NCBI GenBank assembly: GCA_022573605.1
Contig: JACZTQ010000031.1
Coordinates: forward strand, 1-18,067
Direction: 5' to 3'
DNA length: 18,067 nucleotides
Source of the DNA: Pseudomonadota bacterium
GTDB lineage: Bacteria > Pseudomonadota > Alphaproteobacteria > Rhodobacterales > Rhodobacteraceae
Of the stretch, positions 8,228-15,316 are shown one piece after another. The notes beneath the pieces are model-generated. The model saw nothing but the letters and a program-made list of their open reading frames with translations, had not been told where the DNA came from and ran no database searches. Made by a program: the position numbers and the translations under genes. Within the stretch, counting starts at the first letter, position 1, and each line of letters begins with the position of its first letter.

Positions 8228-8256
8228 AATATAGCTACGGGAGCGGGTGCGGGCAA
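8228..8256 (-). promoter_or_regulatory. Promoter of the mini-lipoprotein gene
   Basis: On the minus strand, TTGCCC (8251-8256), exactly 17 bases, then TATATT (8228-8233). This is one of the best sigma-70-like matches in the window. Predicted start is near 8221, giving a leader of about 42 bases that ends in the GGGAGGT ribosome binding site. Confidence 0.6.
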
Positions 8257-8281
8257 CGCGGAACAGGACGGAAAGGACGGA

Positions 8282-8902
8282 ATGCCTGAGGCGGGTGAAC
8301 GCGAGATCATGGGGTTCCGGCTGCTGCCGGGATTCCTGGCGCGGCCGGCGCAGGAGGAGATGGCCGCGGCGCTGCGCGCCGTGATCGCCGCGGCGCCGCC
8401 GGTGCGGCCGGTGACACGCTGGGGCCGGCCGATGAGCGTGCGCATGACCTCGGCCGGGCGGCTCGGCTGGGTGATCGAGCGGGGCCATTACCGCTATGTG
8501 GCGCGGCACCCGGAGACGGGTGAGCCGTGGCCGCCGATCCCGCCAAGCGTGCTGGCGGTCTGGCGGGCGGTTTCGGGCTGGGACGGCGATCCGGATTGCT
8601 GCCTGGTCAACTGGTATGGGGAAGGGGCGCGGATGGGGTTGCACCGCGACGTCGACGAAGGTGATTTCTCGGCCCCGGTGGTGTCGATCTCGCTGGGCGA
8701 CCCGGCGCGGTTCCGCATCGGCGGGACCAGCCGCACGGACCCGACCGAGAGCGTGGTGCTGAACTCCGGCGACGTGGTGGTGATCGGCGGGCCGGCGCGG
8801 CTGGCCTATCACGGCATCGACCGGGTGATGTTCGGTGACGACGATCTGCTGCCGGGCGGCGGCCGGATCAACCTGACCCTGCGGGTGGTGACGAGCGCCT
8901 GA
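8282..8902 (+). CDS. alkB: AlkB-family 2-oxoglutarate/Fe(II) dioxygenase (DNA/RNA dealkylation repair)
   Basis: AlkB oxidatively removes methyl groups from 1-methyladenine and 3-methylcytosine. The 206-residue product (E. coli AlkB is 216) has the metal triad His121-x-Asp123 (LHRDVDE) and His177 (YHGIDRV). It also has the 2-oxoglutarate-binding Arg195 and Arg201 in RINLTLR. NWYGEGARMGLHRD and the N-terminal GFRLLPGFL segment are typical of bacterial AlkB. ATG 8282 has an AAAGGA ribosome binding site a few bases upstream. The gene stands alone, without an adjacent ada. A degraded copy of its 5' end lies about 460 bases upstream. Confidence 0.93.
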   Translation: MPEAGEREIMGFRLLPGFLARPAQEEMAAALRAVIAAAPPVRPVTRWGRPMSVRMTSAGRLGWVIERGHYRYVARHPETGEPWPPIPPSVLAVWRAVSGWDGDPDCCLVNWYGEGARMGLHRDVDEGDFSAPVVSISLGDPARFRIGGTSRTDPTESVVLNSGDVVVIGGPARLAYHGIDRVMFGDDDLLPGGGRINLTLRVVTSA

Positions 8903-8944
8903 GTGTATACCGAGTTACGCGAAGCGTGACTTATCCAGAGCCTC

Positions 8945-9027
8945 GTCATTGTCGGGCTTGACCCGGCAATCCAGCTTTTAGATCAACCGGTCAAGGACTG
9001 GATGCCCGGGTCAAGCCCGGGCATGAC
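8945..9027. repeat. Palindromic intergenic repeat (family A, copy 2)
   Basis: Two 30-base arms, 8945-8974 and 8998-9027, are inverted repeats with 25 of 30 positions matching and a 23-base loop. The core CCGGGTCAAGCCCG motif is a widespread intergenic repeat of alphaproteobacteria. The right 24 bases match 1819-1842 at 21 positions. Reading into the repeat produces the spurious peptide MPGSSPGMT in front of the next gene. Confidence 0.85.
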
Positions 9028-9091
9028 GTGGCTTGGGGTCGGCGCGATCCGGTATTACTCTACGCCGGTGTTGGCGATGATGGAGGAAAAA

Positions 9092-9481
9092 ATGCAACTG
9101 ATCGCGGTTCTTCTGGCGGCGGCGGCGGGGTTCGCCGCGGGCGCCGTCTGGTACATGGTCAACGGCGCGCGCTGGGCGGCGGCGGTGGGGCGCAGCGGGG
9201 ACGAGGCGGGGGCGGAGCGCACGGCCCTGCCGTTCGCCATCGCCATCGCCGCCAGCCTGCTGGCCGCCGGGCTGATGCGCCATGTCTTCGTCAGCGGCGG
9301 TATCAGCGGCATCGGCGGCGGGCTGCTGAGCGGGTTCGGTGTCGGCCTGTTCTTCGTCGCGCCCTGGATCGTGACCAACCATGCCTTCGCCGGGCGGCCC
9401 AGGGCGCTGTGGTGGATCGACGGGGGGCACGTGGTGCTGGCCTGCTCGGCCATCGGGCTGGTGCTGGGGGTGTTTTTGTAA
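9092..9481 (+). CDS. DUF1761 family integral membrane protein
   Basis: The 129-residue membrane protein has about four hydrophobic segments. The first, LIAVLLAAAAGFAAGAVWYM, runs into the family-typical short charged loop NGARWAAAVGRS. The others are PFAIAIAASLLAAGLM, GGLLSGFGVGLFFVAPWIV and VVLACSAIGLVLGVFL, with the conserved N-AF-GRP-LW-ID block (NHAFAGRPRALWWIDGG) between the last two. ATG 9092 is chosen because GGAGGA (9082-9087) sits directly upstream. An in-frame ATG at 9002 lies in the preceding palindromic repeat and would add a spurious peptide. The function of DUF1761 proteins is not known. Confidence 0.85.
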   Translation: MQLIAVLLAAAAGFAAGAVWYMVNGARWAAAVGRSGDEAGAERTALPFAIAIAASLLAAGLMRHVFVSGGISGIGGGLLSGFGVGLFFVAPWIVTNHAFAGRPRALWWIDGGHVVLACSAIGLVLGVFL

Positions 9482-9496
9482 GATTTCGCCGTCGCT

Positions 9497-9568
9497 GTCC
9501 CGGCCTCCGAGCCGGGACCTCGAGCCGCCGGGCGCAATAGCGCGAGGCCCCGGCTCGGAGGCCGGGGC
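9497..9568. repeat. Palindromic repeat (family B) after the DUF1761 gene
   Basis: Arms 9497-9522 and 9543-9568 are inverted repeats with 24 of 26 positions matching, around a 20-base loop. Each arm is itself a hairpin around CCGGCCTCCGAGCCGG. It begins 15 bases after the stop at 9481 and may act as a terminator. No T-run. Confidence 0.75.
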
Positions 9569-9619
9569 TTGGGTGTGGGCCGGTCACCGCCGCCGCGCCC
9601 TGCGGCATCGTTGCAAGCC

Positions 9620-9706
9620 TCCCCCCCGACCCCTTCTCCGGGGCTTACGCGGCCGCATCTGCGGCCACGGTCCCCTGCGAAGCCCAGAGGGAGTGGGGGG
9701 CGAAAT
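9620..9706. repeat. Nested palindromic element (family C)
   Basis: The central hairpin is GGCCGC (9651-9656), ATCT, GCGGCC (9661-9666). An outer pair GGGCTT (9641-9646) / AAGCCC (9680-9685) encloses it, and C-rich/G-rich flanks (about 9620-9640 and 9687-9700) can pair imperfectly. With the element at 9497-9568 it fills the 263-base gap between convergent genes. No gene is seen in that gap. Confidence 0.55.
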
Positions 9707-9744
9707 CGGCTTGGGCCGCGCCAGGCTTCGCTGATCGGGTTCGA

Positions 9745-10389
9745 TCAAGGGCCGTTGCTACAAGGCGCTTCCCCGCGCCCCTCGGCGGCCAGTATTTCCA
9801 GGTAGCGGGCGGTCATGTCGGCGTCGCTTTCGGCCGGGTCCCCGATGCCGGAGTGGTCGAGCATGATCTCGCTCATGGTGGCGATCGGGCGGGACTCGGG
9901 CCAGGTTTCGGGCTGCCACAGCTTCGAGCGCAACAGCGCCTTGGCGCAGTGCAGGAAGACCTCCTCGACGGCGACCCGCAGCACGGTCAGCGGCAGCCGG
10001 CCCTTGAGGGCGCACGCCGCCAGCAGGTCCGGGTCGTCGTGGATGGTGGCGGCGCCGTTGATGCGCAGGGTCTCGCGCACCGCCGGGATCAGGAAAATCA
10101 GGCCGATGCCGGGGTGGACGAGGAGGTTGCGCAGGCCGTCGATGCGCGCATTGCCCGGCCAGTCGGGGATCAGCAGGTGGCGGTCGTCCTCGATCACCAC
10201 GAAGCCGGGCCGGTCGCCCTTGGGCGAGACGTCGAGGCGGTCGCCGTCCGAGGTCGCCACCAGCACGAACGGGCTGGCGGCGATGAAGGCGCGGCAGTGG
10301 CGATCGAGATGGCCGATCACCTTGGCGGCGGAACGCGGAATCGGCGGGCCGTAGATCTCGCGCAGGCGGGTCTCGGTAGTGATGGGCAT
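9745..10389 (-). CDS. Pyridoxamine 5'-phosphate oxidase-like FMN-binding protein (MSMEG_1061/DR_2398 type)
   Basis: The 214-residue protein has a split-barrel flavin-binding fold. It resembles the PPOX-class FMN-dependent subgroup with the sequence order ETRLREIYGPP, FVLVATSDGDRLDVSPKGDRPGFV, LLIPDWPGNARIDGLRNLLVHPGIGLIFLIP, RETLRINGAATI, and a C-terminal VEEVFLHCAKALLRSKLWQPETW. The SPKGD...PDWPGNAR segments are the usual flavin-phosphate contacts of this group. Substrate unknown; it is not the PdxH enzyme of vitamin B6 synthesis. ATG 10389 is preferred. A TTG three codons upstream would give MTSMPIT, and neither start has a clear ribosome binding site. Confidence 0.85.
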   Translation of the reverse strand: MPITTETRLREIYGPPIPRSAAKVIGHLDRHCRAFIAASPFVLVATSDGDRLDVSPKGDRPGFVVIEDDRHLLIPDWPGNARIDGLRNLLVHPGIGLIFLIPAVRETLRINGAATIHDDPDLLAACALKGRLPLTVLRVAVEEVFLHCAKALLRSKLWQPETWPESRPIATMSEIMLDHSGIGDPAESDADMTARYLEILAAEGRGEAPCSNGP

Positions 10390-10515
10390 GGAGGTCAAAC
10401 CGTCTATGGATGGTGAATCCGAGCGCGGGCGGGCCGCGGCCGGGAGTGCGGACCCAATCAGTGCCTGCTAGCGGCAACCTCGTCAAATGACCATCGATCC
10501 CCGGTCCGGGCCATT

Positions 10516-10535
10516 ATCGGCGATCCTTGGTATTA
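10516..10535 (+). repeat. Copy 2 of the GATCCTTGGTAT repeat (20-bp exact match to copy 3)
   Basis: ATCGGCGATCCTTGGTATTA is identical to the reverse complement of 15297-15316. The copy is also bounded by an 8-base direct repeat ATTATCGG (10513-10520 and 10532-10539). It lies in the 255-base divergent gap between the PPOX gene and the GT87 gene. Confidence 0.75.
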
Positions 10536-10644
10536 TCGGCCGCGCCGCCCAGCCCGCGGCGGGTTTCAAATAAAATTGTGCCCGCGACAGGACTCTCGGG
10601 GCCATGATAGGTTCGATCGGCACCGGCAAACGGGGGGCGGGCAA

Positions 10645-11853
10645 ATGAATGCGCTGGACGACATCAGGCGGCCACTGGAGCGATGCGGCTCCCTCATGTT
10701 CACGGCGGCAATCATTTTCATGGTGCTCTATTCCGTCGGCGTCATTGTGGTGCTGAACACCGATGTGATCGGGGGCGGTTCGCGTCAGGTCGATTTCGTC
10801 GCCTTCTGGGCGGCGGCCAAACTGGCGATTGCGGGAGACCCGGCTGCCGCGTTCGACCAGGACATCCTCAGGCAAGTGCAATCGCTTCCCCCGGAGGCCA
10901 CTCCAAGCGAATTGTATTGGCGATATCCGCCGGCCTTTCATATCCTGATCACGCCGCTCGGGCTGTTGCCGTATTCCGCCGCCTGGCTGCTGTTCAATCT
11001 GGTGTCGCTGTCTGCATTCGCGGCTGCTCTTTGGCGGCGGGCGGCGCCCCTGCCGATGGGGCAAAACCTGTTGTTTTGTGCACCCATCGTTTTGATTACG
11101 TTCCTTCTCGGCCAGGCCAGTCTGCTCTGGGCGGCGGCGCTGATCGCGGCATTTTCTGCTCTGGAAAGGGATCGCCCGGTGGTCGCGGGCTTGCTGATCG
11201 CGATGCTCAGCCTGAAGCCGCAACTCGGTATAATGATTCCGTTCGCGCTGGCGGCGGGGGGGTATTGGCGGGTGATATTATGGGCAAGCGTCTGGGTGTT
11301 CATTGTGCATGGCGCGGCGACGGTGATTGTCGGAGTGGAATACTGGCAGCATTTTATCGATGGCATCTTGCGAGCAGCCGAGGGGCTGGAGCATGGTGAA
11401 ACGAACCGCGGACGAATGGTCTCGTTCTATGCCTTCATCCGCTTCCTCGGGTTTGCCCATTCGATATCCATTGTCTCTCAATGGCTGATGTCAGCCCTGC
11501 TGGCGGCCGGACTGGTCCTGCTTTGGATACGGCCGACGGCCCGGTTCGACCTGAAGGCCGCGGCGCTGTGCATCGCGATTCCGCTGGCGACGCCCTATTC
11601 CTTTACCTACGAGTTGACCCTGTCGATTCCGGCCGCGATCTTTATGGTCCGGAGCGGGATCGGGGTTACGGCCTTTGACCGTGTCATGCTCGCAGCCCTG
11701 ATCTTCGGGCCGGTGGTGCCCTGGGTTCTCGGCAGTGTGATTCCGCTCACTCCACTCTTTGCGCCCCTTCTTCTGCTCGTGTTCGGTCGTTGTCTTGCCG
11801 AGGCGTTCCGGCCGATCACGCCGGAGCGCGCCGCCGCGCCGGGCGCCAACTGA
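10645..11853 (+). CDS. Polytopic membrane glycosyltransferase, GT87 (DUF2029) family
   Basis: The 402-residue protein has roughly nine to eleven membrane segments. GT87 members are GT-C mannosyltransferases that use polyprenyl-phosphate sugars at the membrane. Family-like marks follow in order. The periplasmic-loop motif DFVAFWAAAKLAIAGDPAAAFD follows the first helix and contains the presumed catalytic acidic residue. RYPPAFHILITPLGLLPY comes next, then the GQASLL segment and LKPQLGIMIPF. The ATG at 10645 precedes the first hydrophobic helix directly. An upstream in-frame ATG would add 23 Arg/Gly-rich residues and is unlikely. The ribosome binding site is weak (GGGGGGCGGGCAA). Composition is less GC-rich than the core genes around it, and it is not accompanied by other glycan genes. 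The acceptor is unknown. Confidence 0.78.
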   Translation: MNALDDIRRPLERCGSLMFTAAIIFMVLYSVGVIVVLNTDVIGGGSRQVDFVAFWAAAKLAIAGDPAAAFDQDILRQVQSLPPEATPSELYWRYPPAFHILITPLGLLPYSAAWLLFNLVSLSAFAAALWRRAAPLPMGQNLLFCAPIVLITFLLGQASLLWAAALIAAFSALERDRPVVAGLLIAMLSLKPQLGIMIPFALAAGGYWRVILWASVWVFIVHGAATVIVGVEYWQHFIDGILRAAEGLEHGETNRGRMVSFYAFIRFLGFAHSISIVSQWLMSALLAAGLVLLWIRPTARFDLKAAALCIAIPLATPYSFTYELTLSIPAAIFMVRSGIGVTAFDRVMLAALIFGPVVPWVLGSVIPLTPLFAPLLLLVFGRCLAEAFRPITPERAAAPGAN

Positions 11854-11899
11854 GCGGCTCTGCCCGGGTGGAATTTGCTCCAGCGGACAGACGCCGAGG

Positions 11900-12685
11900 T
11901 TACTCGCCTTCGTTGTCCACTGGCGCATCCACTGGCGCGCCATCGGGTTCGGCCGGTTCCGGCGTAGCTTCCCGCACCGCCTTCGCCACCCCGACCAGCG
12001 CCGGGCGCAGCAGGCGGCCGGCGATGGTGAAACCGGCCTGCATGACCTCGATCACCGTGCCGGGCTCGGCGCCGGGGACCGGGGCCTCGAACATCGACTG
12101 GTGGCTGTGGGGGTCGAACTTCTCGCCGGTGGCCGGGCTGACCTTCTCGATCCGGTGCTTGGCGAAGGCGGCCAGAAGCTCGCGCTGGGTCAGCTCCATC
12201 CCTTCGATGAAGTCCTTCGACTTCTTGCGCAGCGCCTCGTCGACATGGCTGAGCGCCCGGTCGAGGTTGTCGTGCACGGCCAGCAGGTCGCGGGCCAGCC
12301 GGGTGCCGCCATAGGTCTCGGCATCCTTGCGCTCGCGCTCGGCCCGGCGGCGCACGTTCTCGGACTCGGCCAGCGCGCGCAGCAGCCGGTCCTTGAGCCG
12401 CGCGCATTCGGCTTCGAGCCGGGCCACCGCCCCGGCCTCGCCGATGGCGGCCTCGACCGCCCCAGCATCGACCGCGTCGGCCAGGCCCGGCATGATCTGC
12501 TCCACATCGGGGGCCTCGGACTGGGCCTCTGCCGGGGCCTCTGCCGGGGCCTCTGCCGGGGTTTCTGGCGGGGTTTCTGGCGGGGTCTCGGGCGGGGCCT
12601 CTTGCGGGGCTTCCTCGCCGGCTTCGGCCGCGGGGTCCTCGAGTTCCGCCTTGGTGGCGTCCTTGGTGGCGTTCTTGTCCGGCAT
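11900..12685 (-). CDS. grpE: Nucleotide exchange factor GrpE with a repeat-rich N-terminal extension
   Basis: GrpE releases ADP from DnaK. The 261-residue protein is longer than the usual 190-220. Residues about 1-80 form a low-complexity acidic tail with PETP and AEAP tetrapeptide repeats. The long coiled-coil dimerisation helix (LEAECARLKDRLLRALAESENVRRRAERERKDAETYG) and the four-helix part follow. The C-terminal beta domain starts near KVSPATGEKFDPHSHQSMFE and carries the VIEVMQAGFTIAGRLLRPALVGVA signature. A further acidic tail (PEPAEPDGAPVDAPVDNEGE) ends the protein. The ATG overlaps the hrcA stop by one base (TGATG) and has an AGAGGCG ribosome binding site inside hrcA, so it is translationally coupled. 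Confidence 0.96.
   Translation of the reverse strand: MPDKNATKDATKAELEDPAAEAGEEAPQEAPPETPPETPPETPAEAPAEAPAEAQSEAPDVEQIMPGLADAVDAGAVEAAIGEAGAVARLEAECARLKDRLLRALAESENVRRRAERERKDAETYGGTRLARDLLAVHDNLDRALSHVDEALRKKSKDFIEGMELTQRELLAAFAKHRIEKVSPATGEKFDPHSHQSMFEAPVPGAEPGTVIEVMQAGFTIAGRLLRPALVGVAKAVREATPEPAEPDGAPVDAPVDNEGE
12524..12607 (-). repeat. Seven 12-bp tandem units inside grpE
   Basis: Units of 12 bases start at 12524, 12536 and 12548 (GGCCTCTGCCGG, identical), at 12560 and 12572 (GGTTTCTGGCGG, identical), and at 12584 and 12596 (variants). They encode the AEAP/PETP four-residue repeats. The period is a multiple of three, so copy-number change keeps the frame. Confidence 0.9.
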
Positions 12686-13785
12686 CAGTCGCCTCTTTTG
12701 TCCTTGTCCTGCCGGTCGCTTGCCCGGCCGCCCAGCATGCTGCCGACCAGCCGCGCCGTGTAATCGACGATCGGCACGATGCGGCCGTAGTTCAGCCGGG
12801 TCGGCCCAATCACGCCGATGGCGCCGATCACCCGGCGGCGCGAATCGGTATAGGGCGAGATAACCAATGACGAGCCCGAGAGCGAGAAAAGTTTGTTCTC
12901 CGAGCCGATGAACACCCTCACCCCCTCGGCCTCCTCGGCCAGATCGAGCAATTGGGCCAGGTCGCGCTTGGATTCAAGGTCGTCGAACAACTGACGCATG
13001 CGGTCCAGTTCCTCGGCCCCCTGGCCCTCCTCCAGCAGGTTGGCGCGGCCGCGCACGATGAGCCGCTCGACGGCGCCGGCGCCGCCCTCGCTCCAGAGCG
13101 CAACACCGCGCTCGACCAGCCCGGCGGCGAGGGTATCGAGCTCGCTCCGGTAGGCCTCGATGTGGCGCGCGATGACGCTCTGGGCCTCGGAAATAGTCTG
13201 CCCGCGCAGATGGGCGTTGAGGAAGTTCGCCGCCGATTGCATGGCCGAGGGGGTCAGGCCGGGGGGCGGGTCGAAAATGCGGTTCTCGACCGCGCCGTCC
13301 TCGGTGACCAGTACCGCCAGCGCCCGGCCGGGGGCCAGCGAGATGAACTCGATATGGCGGATCGGCGCCTCGTGCTTGGGCGCGAACACCAGGGAAGCGC
13401 AGTGCGACAGGCCCGACAGCATCGAGCCGGCCTCGTCGAGCATGGCCGAGAGGTCGTCCTCGTGGCCGCTGAGGGAGCGCTCGATCTGGCGGCGCTCGTC
13501 CTGCGAGATGGCGCCGATCTCCAGCACCCCGTCGACGAACAGGCGCAGGCCCAGTTGGGTCGGCACCCGCCCGGCGGAGACATGGGGGCTGCCGAGCAGG
13601 CCCAGCTCTTCGAGATCCTGCATGACGTTGCGGATGGTGGCGGGCGACAGGTTGATCTCGATCGAGCGCGACAGGGTGCGCGAGCCGACCGGGTCGCCGG
13701 TGGACAGATAGGTCTCGACCAGCTGCCGGAAGATCGCCCGGCTGCGCTGGTTCAGATCGTCAAGGCTGGGCGCGGATTCGGCCAT
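12685..13785 (-). CDS. hrcA: Heat-inducible transcription repressor HrcA
   Basis: HrcA represses heat-shock operons by binding CIRCE operators, with activity maintained by GroEL. The 366-residue protein starts with a winged helix-turn-helix ([25 protein letters not shown], then [22 protein letters not shown] with the recognition helix, about 47-68) and [15 protein letters not shown]. The central GAF-like dimerisation domain follows, and the C-terminal segment has [22 protein letters not shown] and [27 protein letters not shown]. It forms an operon with grpE through a TGATG overlap, and is divergent from rph. No CIRCE element occurs in this window, so its targets here are probably elsewhere, most likely groESL. 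Confidence 0.97.
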   Translation of the reverse strand: MAESAPSLDDLNQRSRAIFRQLVETYLSTGDPVGSRTLSRSIEINLSPATIRNVMQDLEELGLLGSPHVSAGRVPTQLGLRLFVDGVLEIGAISQDERRQIERSLSGHEDDLSAMLDEAGSMLSGLSHCASLVFAPKHEAPIRHIEFISLAPGRALAVLVTEDGAVENRIFDPPPGLTPSAMQSAANFLNAHLRGQTISEAQSVIARHIEAYRSELDTLAAGLVERGVALWSEGGAGAVERLIVRGRANLLEEGQGAEELDRMRQLFDDLESKRDLAQLLDLAEEAEGVRVFIGSENKLFSLSGSSLVISPYTDSRRRVIGAIGVIGPTRLNYGRIVPIVDYTARLVGSMLGGRASDRQDKDKRGD

Positions 13786-13823
13786 CCGGCATTCGATCTC
13801 CGGTGCGAGGCAGTCACCCGCTA

Positions 13824-13868
13824 GACCTAATGATGTCGAAATGCCCGGTCAATTGCGGCGGTCAATTG
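13824..13868 (-). promoter_or_regulatory. Duplicated TTGACC boxes upstream of hrcA
   Basis: GGTCAATTG occurs at 13847-13855 and 13860-13868 (13-base spacing). On the minus strand each gives a TTGACC -35-like box. The proximal one (13847-13852) has a weak -10-like TAGGTC (13824-13829) at 17-base spacing. The pair could be a promoter with a duplicated -35 or an operator. The 177-base hrcA-rph gap holds no gene. Confidence 0.4.
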
Positions 13869-13962
13869 GGGTGGCCCGGGTGCTGGACGCCCGCCTGCCT
13901 GGCAGTTAAACCCCGGGGGGGCCATGAACCGGGCCGATCCGAACCCCAGAGGGAGAGACATT

Positions 13963-14673
13963 ATGCGCCCATCGGGCCGCCAAGCCGACCAGTTGCGCGA
14001 GATTTCCATCGAGACCGGTTTCACCCGCCATGCCGAGGGCTCGGTGCTGATCCGGTTCGGCGATACCCATGTGCTGTGCACCGCCTCGATCGAGGCCAAG
14101 CCGCCGCCCTGGCTGCGCAAGACCGGGCTGGGCTGGGTGACGGCGGAATACGGCATGCTGCCGCGCGCCACCAACACCCGCAACCGGCGCGAGGCGAGGA
14201 ACGGCCAGACCGGGCGCACCACCGAGATCCAGCGCCTGATCGGCCGGGCGCTGCGCGCCGGCACCGACCGGGTGGTGCTGGGCGAACGCCAGATCATCAT
14301 CGACTGCGACGTGTTGCAGGCCGACGGCGGCACCCGCACCGCCGCGATCACCGGCGGCTGGGTGGCGCTGCACCTCGCGGCGCGGAAGCTGGTGGAAGCC
14401 AAGGAGTGCATCGAGAACCCGATCGGCGAGCACATCGCCGCGGTCTCCTGCGGGGTTTGCAACGGCGAGGTGGTGCTGGACCTGGACTATGCCGAGGACA
14501 GCGAGGCCGGGACGGATGCCAATTTCGTCATCGCCGGGTCGGGCGGGCTGGTGGAGTTGCAGGCCTCGGCCGAGGGCGCGACCTTCTCGGAGGACGAGTT
14601 CCTGGACATGCTGCGCCTGGCGCGCAAGGGGGTGGGCGAGCTGGTGGCGATACAGAAGGCGGCGCTGGAGTGA
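13963..14673 (+). CDS. rph: Ribonuclease PH
   Basis: RNase PH is a phosphate-dependent 3'-5' exoribonuclease that trims tRNA precursors. The 236-residue product is the usual length (E. coli full length 238) and has [21 protein letters not shown] at the N-terminus. It continues with [42 protein letters not shown], the phosphate-site region [16 protein letters not shown] and [22 protein letters not shown] with its conserved acidic residues. [25 protein letters not shown] completes it. ATG 13963 has the ribosome binding site AGAGGGAGAG. An in-frame ATG at 13924 would add 13 residues without support. The stop overlaps the GTG of rdgB (GTGA). rph next to hrcA in the opposite direction is a conserved alphaproteobacterial arrangement. 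Confidence 0.97.
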   Translation: MRPSGRQADQLREISIETGFTRHAEGSVLIRFGDTHVLCTASIEAKPPPWLRKTGLGWVTAEYGMLPRATNTRNRREARNGQTGRTTEIQRLIGRALRAGTDRVVLGERQIIIDCDVLQADGGTRTAAITGGWVALHLAARKLVEAKECIENPIGEHIAAVSCGVCNGEVVLDLDYAEDSEAGTDANFVIAGSGGLVELQASAEGATFSEDEFLDMLRLARKGVGELVAIQKAALE

Positions 14674-15299
14674 GGCGGGTTTTTCGCGAGCCCCGCCTCG
14701 TCGTCGCCTCGCACAATGCCGGCAAGGTGCGCGAGATCGGCGAGCTGATGCGGCCCTACGGGATCGAGACGGTTTCGGCCGCCGACCTGGGATTGGCGGA
14801 GCCCGACGAAACCGAGGCGACCTTCGAGGGCAATGCGCGGCTCAAGGCGCTGGCCGCCGCGCGCGCCTCCTTGCTGCCGGCGCTGGCCGACGACAGCGGG
14901 TTGACGGTCGAGGCCCTGGGGGGCGCGCCCGGCATCTACTCGGCGCGCTGGGCCGAGACGCCCGAAACTCACGAATCCGGGGGGCGCGATTTCGGCCAGG
15001 CGATGCAGACGGTGTGGCAAAAGCTGGAGGCGATCGGCGCGCCGGAGCCGCGCCGGGCGACCTTCGTCTGCGCCCTGACGCTGGCTTGGCCGGACGGGCA
15101 TGACGAGACCTTCCTCGGCGCCTGCGCCGGGCGGCTGGTCTGGCCGCCGCGCGGGGAGAAGGGGTTCGGCTACGATCCGGTCTTTATCGCGCGCGGCGAG
15201 GAGAGTACCTTTGGCGAGATGGAGCCGGAGCGCAAACACGCCATCAGCCACCGGGCCGACGCCTTCCGCCAACTCGTGGCCGCCTGTTTCGGGGGGTAA
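14670..15299 (+). CDS. rdgB: dITP/XTP pyrophosphatase (HAM1/RdgB family)
   Basis: RdgB hydrolyses non-canonical purine nucleotides (dITP, dXTP) to monophosphates and keeps them out of DNA. The start is GTG 14670, overlapping the rph stop by four bases, giving 209 residues. It has the family signature [10 protein letters not shown] (14-23), FEGNARLKA (52-60), the catalytic-base region ADDSGL (73-78), GIYSARWA, the KGFGYDPVF segment and the C-terminal [11 protein letters not shown]. Its TAA stop is part of a 20-base repeat that also carries the ribosome binding site and start of the next small gene. Confidence 0.96.
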   Translation: MRRVFREPRLVVASHNAGKVREIGELMRPYGIETVSAADLGLAEPDETEATFEGNARLKALAAARASLLPALADDSGLTVEALGGAPGIYSARWAETPETHESGGRDFGQAMQTVWQKLEAIGAPEPRRATFVCALTLAWPDGHDETFLGACAGRLVWPPRGEKGFGYDPVFIARGEESTFGEMEPERKHAISHRADAFRQLVAACFGG

Positions 15300-15316
15300 T
15301 ACCAAGGATCGCCGAT
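15297..15316 (-). repeat. Copy 3 of the GATCCTTGGTAT repeat
   Basis: On the plus strand TAATACCAAGGATCGCCGAT covers the rdgB stop (TAA 15297-15299), an AAGGATC Shine-Dalgarno-like segment and the first two bases of the next start codon (15315). It is the exact reverse complement of 10516-10535. Confidence 0.75.

Noticed and set aside
9002..9091. N-terminal extension of the DUF1761 protein beginning MPGSSPGMT
   Set aside because: It is the translation of the family A palindrome. A strong GGAGGA ribosome binding site supports ATG 9092 instead.
13786..13962. CIRCE operator in the hrcA-rph gap
   Set aside because: No TTAGCACTC-N9-GAGTGCTAA-like inverted repeat is present. Only direct repeats of GGTCAATTG were found.
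13803..14669. Long open frame upstream of and in frame with rdgB
   Set aside because: This part is antisense-like shadow sequence over rph, out of its frame. The rdgB start is the GTG at 14670 overlapping the rph stop.
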